From positions 248,001 to 312,000 of the forward strand of contig JAFCMP010000006.1 of assembly GCA_017506865.1 (NCBI GenBank): a stretch of DNA of 64,000 bases, written 5' to 3'. Below are positions 1 to 9,900 of this stretch, in pieces. The notes beneath the pieces were generated by a model, which was given only the letters and a program-made list of their open reading frames with translations, searched no databases and was not told the DNA's origin. Each line of letters opens with the position of its first letter. Positions within the stretch are counted from its first letter, which is position 1. Both the position numbers and the translations under genes were made by a program. The stretch comes from Tribonema minus. Taxonomy: Eukaryota; Sar; Xanthophyceae; Tribonematales; Tribonemataceae.

Positions 1-1836
1 TCGGTGGTCTAGGAAAAGCTGAACATGCAGTTCTGCAAATTGCTTCCCTTTCCCTGTGTGGCGCGTGCGCTGGTGTGCACATGCGTGTGCCGCTGGGCAA
101 TTCTTGCCCAGGGCGCGAGGATTTGCTCGCACTATGAACTTGTCGCACATGCGGCAGTCCAGCCCCGGGATATTGACCTTCCGGTTGGCAGCGTGTATCT
201 TGGCGGGCGCCAGATCTGTCCTAGCGGTGATGCCGGATATTGGGTGCCCGTTGCGACTGTTACCGTCAGAGGTGACGCTGCCGCCTGACAGAGAGGCGCC
301 GCTGCCAGCTGGCTGCAAAGACCGGGACGTGATTTGTCTCTGGTGACCCGCCGGCCCAGGTTCGCCAACTTCCATCGGTACAGGCATGGTCACGGTGACC
401 GGCTTTGCCAGCGCACCGCCAAGCTGTGGCTCTGGGCGGGTGACGCTGCCAGTGCTTTGGGCGCTGGCGCGGCGCCGACCCCGCCGGGGTGCAGTCGCCC
501 CACGTTCGCCGCCCGGTGCAGCAGCGGCCGCTGGTGCTGTTGTCACCATGTCTGCAGCACATGGGGTTGCCGCTGCGGTGACCTCCATCGGCTGAGGACC
601 GGGATGCCACTGGGGAGGGGCGCCGCTGCTAGCTGGCTGCGAAGGCCGCGACGTGATCCGTCTCTGGTGACCCGCTGGCCCACTGGTAGGTTCGCCAACT
701 TCCATCGGTACGGGCACGGTCATGGTGACCGCCTTTGCCAGTGCACTCAGTTTGCCACACGGCGACTCTGGGCGGTTGATGCTGCCAATGCTTCCGAGGC
801 GGCCCAGGGGCGGCCCAGCGTTGGCGCCGCGGCGCCGACCCCGCCGGGATGCAGCTGCCCCGCGTTGGCCATCTGATGCGGCAGCGGCTGCCGGTGGTTT
901 TGGCACCATGTCTGCCGCACGTGGCGTTGCCGCCGCCGTTAAGTCGGAGGTAACCTTGCGACCGCATGCAGCGGCGGCTGTGACAGTCGTCCGTGGCTGT
1001 GCAACCACCGGGTTGGCCGGTGCGGGCCCCGCCGCTGGTGCGGCAGTGGCAGCCGTCACTAAAGGCGTTTTCCGCCGCGATCGTCGTTTTGGCATTGGTG
1101 TTGTCGCTACTGGTGGATCCGGCGGCAGTGTCGCCCGACGGCGTGTACTTGCCGCTGGTGGCGGTAGTACCACCAAGCTCAGTACAATTATCGCTGTTGG
1201 CGGCAGTGCCTCCCGTAAACTCGCCGCTTGAGACTCCGAGTCACTGGCAGGCTGATGCCGCGGGCGCTTCGTCTGTGAGCATCCCCTGTTACAGTGATTA
1301 CTGGCACCTGGGCTGGTCAGATGGCGGCGGCGCTTCTTGACGTGCGCATGGCTGCCACTGCCCTGAGGCTCGTCCGAGTCGGCTGACGACAAGTGTAGTC
1401 TGCGCATGCTTCTGCACAGCTCTGCAACCTGACTGCACACTGGCACCTCTGGCATCGGCCGCGGTCTAGAGCTCTGGGCCATCAGCTGAGGTGGTGGCGG
1501 GCCGGGTATCGGCGGCGGGCCCGGAATCGGTGGCGGACCCGGGATCGGGGGGGGGCCCGGTATCGGCGGCGGGCCCGGGATCGGCGGCGGGCCCGGAATC
1601 GGCGGCGGGCCCGGGATTGGCGGCGGGCCCGGGATCGGTGGCGGCGGCGGTATCGCTAGGCGTACCCAACGGCCAACACCATGGCGGCGTCTGCGGCGTG
1701 TGTCAGATTGGCGTGCAGCTTTGACCTGCCACCACCACAAGCCAGTATTCAGCCCGTGGTTGCGCTGTCCCCGTTTGCGTTTCAGAGGTGACCCCTCCCC
1801 ACGTGAGGTAGGGCTGGTAAGCCAGTGGAGGGCCAT
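1..1836 (-). CDS. Proline/alanine-rich nuclear-type protein, N-terminal part (C-terminus beyond window)
   Basis: On the minus strand one frame stays open from a stop at 1959-1957 to base 1. I take the ATG at 1836-1834 as the start because the codons above it run through an 18-T tract; this gives 612 residues without an end. Visible parts: KRKR (about residues 19-22), RRRRRH (47-52), nine or so PPPIPG repeats (about 63-112), KKRRRH (167-172), a hydrophobic stretch (213-230), and a duplicated block of about 110 residues (roughly 292-410 and 412-520) containing TAAATP.AADMV, GRRR and PMEVGEP. Near the edge is a Cys-containing segment (LDCRMCDKF, about 559-567). The basic clusters suggest a nuclear protein. 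I recognise no family. The open frame over GC-rich repeats could in part be composition-driven, but its length, with opposite-strand frames all much shorter, argues for coding. Introns may be hidden. Confidence 0.55.
   Translation of the reverse strand, partial: MALHWLTSPTSRGEGSPLKRKRGQRNHGLNTGLWWWQVKAARQSDTRRRRRHGVGRWVRLAIPPPPPIPGPPPIPGPPPIPGPPPIPGPPPIPGPPPIPGPPPIPGPPPIPGPPPPQLMAQSSRPRPMPEVPVCSQVAELCRSMRRLHLSSADSDEPQGSGSHAHVKKRRRHLTSPGASNHCNRGCSQTKRPRHQPASDSESQAASLREALPPTAIIVLSLVVLPPPAASTRRRATLPPDPPVATTPMPKRRSRRKTPLVTAATAAPAAGPAPANPVVAQPRTTVTAAAACGRKVTSDLTAAATPRAADMVPKPPAAAAASDGQRGAAASRRGRRRGANAGPPLGRLGSIGSINRPESPCGKLSALAKAVTMTVPVPMEVGEPTSGPAGHQRRITSRPSQPASSGAPPQWHPGPQPMEVTAAATPCAADMVTTAPAAAAAPGGERGATAPRRGRRRASAQSTGSVTRPEPQLGGALAKPVTVTMPVPMEVGEPGPAGHQRQITSRSLQPAGSGASLSGGSVTSDGNSRNGHPISGITARTDLAPAKIHAANRKVNIPGLDCRMCDKFIVRANPRALGKNCPAAHACAHQRTRHTGKGKQFAELHVQLFLDHR
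266..940. repeat. In-frame tandem duplication of about 320 bp inside the Pro/Ala-rich gene
   Basis: Two diverged copies lie side by side, roughly 300-610 and 628-960. Shared anchors are GACCCGC.GGCCCA, GTTCGCCAACTTCCATCGGT (at 360-379 and 690-709) and CACCATGTCTGC (545 and 904). The duplication keeps the minus-strand reading frame, giving a repeated protein block. Confidence 0.85.
1491..1650 (-). repeat. PPPIPG-encoding 18-bp minisatellite
   Basis: Tandem units of GGCGGCGGGCCCGGGATC (plus-strand sense) repeat about nine times with point differences. On the minus strand they read as PPPIPG. It lies inside the open frame of the left-edge gene. Confidence 0.9.
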
Positions 1837-2936
1837 AGCTTTGAAAGGCGACTTTGAGGGGCGAGAGAAAAAAAAAAAAAAAAAAGCCCAGGCTCGATCT
1901 CGAAAGCGCGGCTGCCTACCGCGAACACGTCCCTGCACAACTATACCACTTCCAGTTCAAGATCACACCCTGCTCTGGTGTATCTGGTGAGGTGCTTTTC
2001 CCGCCGTCGTGAAACGAGCGGTGGTGGAACGAGTCGGTGTGCTCAAGCTCTCTGCCTCTGACCAACACAAGGCAGCTAGGTTGAATGCAATGCTGTGCAA
2101 TTCGTGTCCTTGCCGCTGCAGTGTCGTGATCCTGTCGTGTCTGTGCGTGTGCTGAATGCAGCCAGTCTCTGCCAGGCGAGGTCCCTTGTGCGGCTGCAAA
2201 TCAAGCTGGTCAGCAAGCGTTCAAACCTTAATCTGGTGAGCTGCTATCTACTGTCCTGCGATCCAGTGTGCCCTAGGTTCCCCCTTCCCGATCCGTCGAC
2301 GGCGATATCGTCTGATGTTTTCTTTTTTTTTTTTTTTTTAGTTTGCCCTTCTTGTGCTTCGGCCGATGTCGCTGTGTGCGTAGGTAGCTTTAGCAAAATC
2401 AATGCGAGGCTTACTTGCTGTCACCGGCGACCCACGCTGCGTGTCTGGCCTTGTTCGCCACAGGCCCGCGGTGGAGCGAAATCCGCTCTCTAGTCCTCGG
2501 GCTGTAGCCAGGCTGACAGGTTGAGCGTGCGGTGCTGCTGTGCCCTCAGTGTCCCCTGTGCATCCTCGCCTTCCGCGCCGCCGCTCCGCCAGCGGCTCCT
2601 CCTAACCTTGCTGTTGACCCCCCTCAGGGGTAGCCGCGGGTTGTCTAACAAATCGAGGGACGCAAACTTCTCAGAGCCAGGACGCATAGGGATTAGTGGC
2701 CTGTACTTCTGTATCATACTTCGAAGTACTCAAGTATGGTATAGTCGGACAGGCCCCAACGTGCAGTGCGTGTGATACCTGTGGCAAAGCCAGCGCGTAC
2801 ACGTGTGACTTTACTGGATTTTGAAAAATCTCCGTTGTAATAATTCTTGTTGCTCACGTAGAAGGGGAAAGATCCAAGGTATCAGTAGTAGTTGGTGAAA
2901 AGATGTGTGCATGACAAGAGGCAAACAGTCTTCATG

Positions 2937-3248
2937 CTATTGAAGTTGAGCTGTTACTGCCTTTGAGCATCGTTTCAACGTTAGGAGAGCAGAAGCAGGC
3001 TCTTTGAGCCGATCACACGGCTGCTGTACGACCGTAAGCATCTGCAGCAACTTGCCATTACAAGGGTCATTCGTCCCATGCACCAGAGCAGAAAATGGTG
3101 TCTCGCTTGGATCAATGCGCACAGCAGTGATGGTGAACATACCCAGCGAGCGATTGCTCGTGCGCATAGCGCACATTCGTGCGAGCACTTTGAGTGCCGG
3201 CAAGCTGCGGGACTCGTAATCAGGGGATTTGTGAGCGCCTTCACTCAT
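2937..3248 (-). CDS. Hypothetical small open frame
   Basis: A 103-codon minus-strand frame begins with ATG in the context AGCCATGAGTG. It reads like ordinary soluble protein (for example RSLGMFTITAVRIDPSE, then SALVHGTNDPCNGKLLQML). No family is recognised and no splice partners were found. It could be an isolated exon or chance. Confidence 0.25.
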   Translation of the reverse strand: MSEGAHKSPDYESRSLPALKVLARMCAMRTSNRSLGMFTITAVRIDPSETPFSALVHGTNDPCNGKLLQMLTVVQQPCDRLKEPASALLTLKRCSKAVTAQLQ

Positions 3249-3270
3249 GGCTAGTGAACGTGTTGCTGTA

Positions 3271-3345
3271 GGTGATCATTGAGAACCAGGAGGCAAACAT
3301 CTACCATCCACGTCAATGCCCAACAGGATCAACCTCACCATGAGC
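3271..3345 (+). repeat. Displaced, inverted copy of an exon edge plus intron from the gene at 6977-10678
   Basis: The plus strand here matches the minus strand at about 7607-7680 over some 75 bp, at roughly 80 per cent by eye. The match covers the end of exon 4 of that gene (ATTGAGAACCAGGAG), its donor (GTAA there, GCAA here) and intron bases such as TGCCCAACAGGA. It is the one clear case where an exon-edge copy lies kilobases away and inverted instead of alongside its source. Confidence 0.75.
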
Positions 3346-3579
3346 AGACCTGCCAGTGTGCGCTGTCAGCATAGCAGCAGCCTGCACACGTCATTGGCGT
3401 TGGCTCGACACTGCCCCGGGCAGCTGTGCGATGACTAGCGCCAGCCAACAAAGAAAAAAGAATCATGCTCCTCTTGTCAGTCATCTGATGTTGTTCTGCA
3501 TTTCACTCCTCTCGGTGGCAATATTTACAGATTCAGCAGTTTACAGATTCAGCAGGCCGCAATCACGGCGTCATTGCAG

Positions 3580-3801
3580 TCATACGCACGCGACGCTGCC
3601 CGCGACAGCATGCGCAAGAACCCCAAGCGACAAAGAAGAGCGGGCGATTCCGATGCCGGTGGCGGCGGCAGCAGTGGTGGCGCTGGCGGCGGCAGCAGCA
3701 GCGGCGGCGGTGGCGGCAGCAGCTCAGGAGCGGCAGCCGCCGCGGCTGCGGAGCACGCATTGACAGGCACAGACTGCAGCCTGATGCCATGGTGGACCTG
3801 A
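3580..3801 (+). CDS. Possible terminal exon, basic then Gly/Ser/Ala-rich
   Basis: After an acceptor-like CATTGCAG at 3572-3579 the plus strand reads SYARDAARD, then RKNPKRQRRAGDSD (NLS-like), a Gly/Ser run, seven alanines and a stop at 3799-3801. The amino acid order looks coding but no upstream exon could be joined and the GC-rich repeat part could be open by chance. Confidence 0.3.
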   Translation, partial: SYARDAARDSMRKNPKRQRRAGDSDAGGGGSSGGAGGGSSSGGGGGSSSGAAAAAAAEHALTGTDCSLMPWWT

Positions 3802-3965
3802 TGATGCGTAGCTGTTGCATTGTGCTTGTCTCTATTACTGCTATAGGGGACGGCAGGCAGAGTGGCACAAGAGCTCATGTAGAAACATAGTTGACAGGCA
3901 CAGACCGCAGCGTGATGCCATGCACCATGGTTGGACATGATGCTGTGTAGCTTTCACATTGTGCT
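3762..3965. repeat. Two copies of a ~70-bp sequence
   Basis: TTGACAGGCACAGAC.GCAGC at 3762 recurs at 3891, followed in both by TGATGCCATG and a TGTAGCT..CATTGTGCT ending. The spacing is about 130 bp. No function is visible. Confidence 0.7.
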
Positions 3966-4534
3966 GTTCCCTTCAGTGCGCTTGGTCGTGGTTGCACCTC
4001 TGCATTGGGTGCTGCTTTGGTGTTGCCTAAGAAGCGTAGAAACGGCTGCAAACGAGGCCATGCAGCGTTGCAGACTCCCAGGCGGGCATAAATTATAGGT
4101 GCATAGTAGCCCCCCACGTGTTTGACTAGCTGTTCCATGGCCAGATTTGCACCTCCCTTCGGGTACTCGAGCTTTGAATTTGGATCTTGAGATCTTGAAG
4201 TTGTGCATTGTCCCATGAGAAAGGCGCTGTTCGAGATGTATCATCACGCCCCACTTCCCCCATCTGCCCCCTCCGAACCCCCAGGCAAGGTACCTGCTTC
4301 GGCCATTGCTTTAGGGGGGACAGGAGGGGGCAGTGCAGCAGACGCTTGGGGGAACAACTACCCCCCTGCCGTTTAAGAGCTCGTCATGAAAGGTGTCCCG
4401 TTGCACCGGGTGCAGCACGCGTATGATTTGGTGGGGGACTCAGTGGAGGACTTGCTAGCGTTGCTGCTTCAGAGCTAGCACGCTGCGTCCTGTTCGTTAA
4501 CCTTGGGACAGTGTCGGCAAACCCACCTGTTCTG

Positions 4535-4605
4535 TTGCCTACACTGGAAGAAGTGTACAAATCTTGGGCCTTTTATAAATACAAGTCCATACATACAAAT
4601 CTGTG
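4535..4605 (+). mobile_element. 3' tail matching the LINE-like element of 58.8-61.1 kb
   Basis: CTTGGGCC(T)TTTATAAATA followed by CAAGTCCATACATAC at about 4566-4599 matches the extreme 3' end of the element at 58824-61085. Only the tail is shared. The sequence upstream differs, so this is either a very short 5'-truncated copy or another element using the same tail. Confidence 0.6.
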
Positions 4606-4681
4606 GTGCTGAGAGAGGGGAAGCCCCCTGCAGGGCATGTGAAGGGGGGGGGGGATGAGGAGAGTCTCATATCTGTACTTT

Positions 4682-5340
4682 TTATTAATTCTCGCTCAGG
4701 ACGCGAAAAAGCCCAGATGATGGTCTAACTTGATGCTGCTGTATGGAATCTGCATGTCGTGTGTCTTCTGAAAGTGTCTCAACGACAACCACTCAAACGC
4801 CGCCGCCGCCAAATGGCATCTCGGGATCCTCCCCTACGTCCTCCTCCATGTGCCCCCCCCCCCTGGATTCTGCCATGTGTGTCATGACACGGCCAGAGTA
4901 CGCCATGCGGAGCGCTGCCGACAGTGCCGAGCGTAAGCGCGCCAGGGCGATGCCCTTCAGAGCTTTAGGGCGCGCTCCTCCGGGCACTGACATCCTGCTT
5001 GCATACTCCGTCGCCACAGCCTCCAGCAGCTTCCGCCCCTGCTCCCCGATGCTGCCAAAAGACCCGATTGCCAAAGTGGCAAGTTTGTAGCAATTATGGT
5101 CATAATGACCAGAATAGTGGGATAATTTGGCGGCCTCTTGGTCGCGGCAGCAGCGCTCGGGGTCTGCTGCGGTCTTCGCCGCCCGCGACGCCACCTGTGC
5201 CTCGAAGCAGGTGACGTCCACCATGAGCGGTAGGTGACGTGTCGGGTCGTCGTAGCCGGTCACCGGGAAGGCGTCGGCAGGCAGCACGATGTCCATCCTG
5301 CGACTCCCCGGCGGCCCGGCGGTACATCAGCCACTTGTAA
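4682..5340 (-). mobile_element. LINE-like retrotransposon family B, 5'-truncated 3' end
   Basis: The minus-strand frame entering at about 5330 and ending at 4793 encodes the end of a reverse-transcriptase polyprotein, a restriction-like endonuclease: RRMDIVLP (RPD-like), LMVDVTCFEAQV (catalytic D), EAAKLSHYSGHY (K..Y), then LAIGSFGSIGEQGRKLL. A 3' untranslated stretch follows to about 4682, ending GAATTAATA and containing the hairpin-like GGCTTTTTCGCGTCC. No reverse transcriptase core is present, so the copy is 5'-truncated, as is usual for LINE insertions. Two further copies of this tail lie at 38606 and 39905, both minus strand. Family assignment to endonuclease-type (REL) LINEs rests on motif order, not on a search. 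Confidence 0.75.
4793..5330 (-). CDS. C-terminal endonuclease fragment of LINE family B
   Basis: About 175 codons, open from just after a stop at 5330-5328; an internal ATG lies at 5296-5294. The protein resembles the C-terminal nuclease of non-LTR elements (see the element entry). It lacks its N-terminal part and is not a host gene. It ends in a Gly/Val tail at 4793. Confidence 0.7.
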
Positions 5341-5344
5341 GTAG

Positions 5345-6976
5345 TGCTGTTTTGAGTCAGCGTGGCTGCACTGCGGTCGCCGCGCCACACTGCCTCTGAT
5401 GAATGTGCGCGACAGCAGCAGCAACAGCAAATAATATACTTCTAGCTTTGTTCAGGCACGCACCATCACCTTGGCTCACAAATGGGATGGCGCCTTTTAC
5501 AAGCTGCCGAATTCATCAATGGCTGGGTTCTGTGTGGGTCTGAAGTCTATCTCGCGTTTTTTGCATTCGTGATGGGCACTCTGGGTATTGGGTGCGTGTG
5601 TGCCATGCCATGGCAAACCTCTTGCTTGACATCTACTGACACATCGTTTCAAGTACGCCAACACTTGGATGAGGATGTAGTGGGCAGGGGGGGGCTATGC
5701 CTGGCAATGTCATTGTACGGTGATAATCACTGGTCAATGAGCACCGATATACTTTGTCAATTAATGGTGATCGTCAGCGAGCATTGAGACACTTTGTTAC
5801 AACGGCTGTGGTAGACTCTTGTAGCAAAATCGACATCAATCTTAAATTGTTCGCGCCCCATTGAAGCGAGAACCAATGAAGAGCTGTACTTTTTTAGGTA
5901 GTTCTTAGCTTGGACGGTCGTGCGGCAGCATGTCTCCCAAAAGTTGCACTGCAGCCTCAAGAGACTGTCGTGCACACACTCAAAAAGGCGTGCACTACCT
6001 TGCAGGGTTTGCGAGCTGCTCCTGCAATGAGCATTGATTAGTGGTGTCACGGCCGCCAGCTACAAAACATGTCAGCCCAAAGTGATGCGCATTGACTGCA
6101 GATTCTCTGGGGGGGGGGAGGGGGAGGGGGGGCAGGGGCAGCTGAGCGCTGCTGCATGGCTCTTAGGGGCAGTAGTGACAGCAGTCGTCTTGGCCGGTCT
6201 GGTGCTCTGCAAACCGTCGCATGTGCACTGCATGTGCAAATGTGATCTAAAACACGCTTCATGTTTGCCGCACCTATGCAGCGACCGTGATGCTAAATTC
6301 GTCTCTGAGTGTTGCGATATATCACATGGAACTTGTGCAAGATGACGCGTTGCTGGTGGGCAACAGCAGCAGCAGAAACGCGCGCAAGGGCGAAGATTAT
6401 GCGGCTGCGAAGGCCGTTTGCACGATGTGTGTCGTTTAAGCGCATAGTCCAGAGCACCAAGCGAGCGTCCTGTGGCATGGCTCTTGTAAGGCACAATTCC
6501 TGCTCCCAAAGTATCATGTGCTGTTGAGCATTGCCCCCTGTGCTCCCCCCCTCTTGCATCGGTTTCAACATCAATGCCAATCCTCCTACACAGCCCCTGG
6601 GGCCGGGGGGGGGGGGGCAACAGTCTGAACAGCACCTGTGGCTAGCGACCACCATCATTGCCGATCAGCACGCCATTGCTGCCGACAGCACCGTCACAGA
6701 GACAGAGCGGTGCTGGGCACTGGGCGAACATGTACTAACCGTGAATGGGGTTTTCGATGCCCAAGGCTTAACACAAGGCCCGCTCCACTTGCGCCCAGAT
6801 GCAAGCACTCGTGAATACCCTCGCCACGCGCACACAGGGCATGTGCACAGGGGGTACCCTTGTCGCCCCCTTCCCCCCCCCCATACCTTCCCTCAACCAA
6901 CGGCTAGCGTGCAGTGACAGGGGGCACTGACAGCCCAGACAGAGCCCTTGTGTGACTTTGAATGTGCGGCGTGCTG
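5345..6976. other. Intergenic stretch with G-tracts
   Basis: No gene was recognised. It has several poly-G runs (5688-5697, 6110-6134, 6605-6617) and a segment at 5668-5720 that resembles 52495-52545. The latter lies in the space between the two M16 genes. Both contain GAGGATGTAGTGGG, a G-tract and TGGCAATGT. Confidence 0.5.
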
Positions 6977-9900
6977 CTATTTGGACTTGACGATAACGCT
7001 GTCGAGCAGCCAGCAGCCCCCATGCTGCGAGAGCGAGAAAGAGACGACCTGCCAGCAGTTGGCTTCGCTGTCACGCAGTCGCAGAAGCTGATATGCGCGA
7101 TTGCCCGCTAGCGACATGTCCAATGGCCTGCGCGGCAGCGGGCGAGGCGAAACGACGGCGGCGGTTTCAGCAGGTGTAATGGGCGCAGGCACTAGTGGTG
7201 ATGGGGTGTCGACGGACCACAGCCTGCGTCACAAATGCATGACAAAGCAACGCAGAGGTGGCTGATGCAGGAGCTGTAGCAACAGGCATGAGACTGGTAC
7301 ATCATCGGGTCCCAGCTGACTGTGTCCGCTTGTGTCCTCGCAATCACGTCGAGGATGGTCTGCTCAAGGATGTTCAGCTCTGAGCCAACGCACCTGACAA
7401 GAAAAATGAGTGCACAACTACCGCGGTGTGCTCCACAGCGTCATACTTTGAAGTACTTCGCTGCTGCGATTGATATTAACGCATACTCAGCTTTGCACTG
7501 TCCCAATAACTGTATTCACAAGCCCTAGCTGCGGCAGCAACACGGTAAATAATGTATCGACTGCGGCAACAACACGGTCTCACTGCGGAGAGTTGATGGC
7601 ACAGCTCAGCTCATGTTGAGGTTGGGTCCTGTTGGGCACTGACGTGGCTGTTCACATTTACCTCCTGGTTCTCAATGACCAATTCTTCTGGCAACACAGG
7701 CACTAGCCGCGAGTCTTGAGTCTGCTTGGGTAAGCTGGTCGTCCATCTCTGGCACGGTGGTGAGGCTATAGACGCTCAGGAGGCAGCAATTGTTTGTGCT
7801 GCTTTCATATCTCACCGCGGATAGTTGATGTATATCATATCTCACCGCGGATAGTGGATGGCCCAACACGTCGTGCACGCCTAACCCTGCTCCTAACCCT
7901 AACCCTAACTCTAATCCTAATCCTAACCCCAATGCGTGTTGCCGCTGGGCCACTAGCTGCTGCACGCTTGAAGCAACATTGCATTATGTACTAATTGGTC
8001 TTACCGTGGGTAGTTGATGGCGTCCCACCGCGTCAGCAGCGCGTACTTGGACGACTTGATGTAGCCCGCGACTCTGTCGAGTTCAAACTCATACGTCACC
8101 GAACTGGGCGACGTGAACCGGTAGAACACCTGCGAGTGGGCAATTTTCATTTGCGTCAACAGCAGAAATTAGTTCTTCATGCTGTAAACATCTGCACGGC
8201 GGCGTTTTCGGCATTACCAACAGGCATAAGTTGCACTTGAAGTACATCTTCTGCCTTCTTCAAATACATTGCTCATTTTGCAAACAAGTGCATGCAGCGC
8301 ACCACGGCTGCAATTTAGCCAAAGCAGGCACGGTCGCAGCCTGTTGTCATGTCACCAGCAAAATGACTTCTGTGGCTTTGAGTTTTTGGAAAGTGTTGCT
8401 CTTCTTTTGTCAAAAGACTTGAATGCGGCGCACACCAGCAGGCGGTCATGGCTGATGCCGGCACCGATGCCTACCTCGATGCCGTGGTCCTTGTATGGCT
8501 CGTCATTCGTCCGCAGTGCCTCCAACAGCAGCATGATGACCTCATTAGGGGTCCGCTCCGGGTCCGGCAGGATGTTGGTGATGTTGCGCGTTGGCGTTGT
8601 CGTGTTGCGATTCTGCGGCCGATGAAGCAAGCGGGAAAGTATGATTGCATTGTAATACTGCGATTCTGAGGCCAATGCAGCAAGCAAGAAAGTATGAATG
8701 CGTTGTGGTGTTGCGGTTGTGCGGCCAATGCAGTGACTGGGAATCATCGCCAGCTCAGGTACCGAGGTGCAAAGCGTTGCAGCTGTGCCTGCCATGTGCT
8801 ATGTACGATACTTTGAAGTATGATTGGTGGCAGGTGTGTTTGGTAGGTGTTATCGTGTTTGCGGTTCTGCAGCCTACACAGCTGATGATCGTCAGCTCCG
8901 CATGACTACTGAGGCGACTGGTTTGCAGCTGTGCCCACCATGTGCCAGTTTAACCAGTTATGATGTGTATGTGTGAGATCGAAAACCAGTTGCACAGCTC
9001 ACAGACGAATTTGGGCAGTCCACCATCTCCATCACAGCGTGACATTTAGGGTGTCAACCATTGATGGAGGTGGTCAGCAGCAGCACAGAGCTTGATCAAA
9101 TCGTGAACACCGTCTTCCATCGTGATCTTGTGAGTTTACAATGCAGTCTGGGCGGGCGAAGTAGCGCGTCGTGACATCGCTGTATGGCATGTAAGCATGC
9201 ACGATTAGGCGTAACGCGACTTAATGACATCACATGACAGATGCGGCTGCGCTTGCGCGGCATGCATCGGAACTCGCGACACACATTTACCTAGGAAGTG
9301 TTTCAGAAGGGTCCAACGACAGAGCTGACGGAATCATTCGAGCGCTACCTGACGCACGTGCATGCACCCTTGCTCGCTCTCGCAGACGCACAGGCGGCAG
9401 ACAACGTGTGGTTGAAGAACCTTTTGTGAACTTCAACTATATGAACTTCAAATGTTGCGAAACCGTGCCAGCCCGCACATTACACCACAGCACGGGCGCC
9501 GAATTCCAGAACCTTTCAACACCATCCACGCTTGCAGTGATGAAAGGCGCAGGCTGCAATCGACTCGAACATCAGCTAGCAGAGTGAGATTTGAGCCGTG
9601 GCGGTGGCTTTGTCAGAGCGCATCGCTATTGGACAATTGCGTCCAGAATACTACAGGATTTGATTGCGGTTTATTTTTGCTGCAGAACTCATGTCCTGTT
9701 CATGTTGGTTGCACTGTTAAGTTGCTGCGAAAACATCAGGACAGCATCAGCGTGCTGATGCTGATGGAACAGTATGCCTCAGGTCTGACAGTTGATCTAA
9801 ACACACAGGTAGAGGGGAGGGCGCATAGGTTCCTTGGCTAGGAGCTATTGAGCAGGTCTTGCAATCCTCCTCACCCCAACATCCTGTTCACATTTTCCGT

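Larger units (their letters stand above)
1957..3579. other. Mostly noncoding stretch, no confident gene
   Basis: I find no recognisable protein here. It contains an 18-A tract (1868-1885), an 18-T tract (2322-2339), the weak minus-strand frame at 2937-3248, and a copy of an exon edge that belongs to the gene at 6977-10678 (see 3271-3345). Confidence 0.5.

Noticed and set aside
25-1340. Several plus-strand open frames of 60-180 codons at the left edge
   Set aside because: They overlap one another over GC-rich repeats, while a single minus-strand frame stays open across the whole region.
3549-3938. Minus-strand Ala/Pro-rich frames
   Set aside because: Antisense of a GGC/GCA repeat with no splice support.
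6606-6617. Poly-G runs as regulatory quadruplexes
   Set aside because: They are frequent across the window in all contexts, with nothing linking them to a promoter or terminator.
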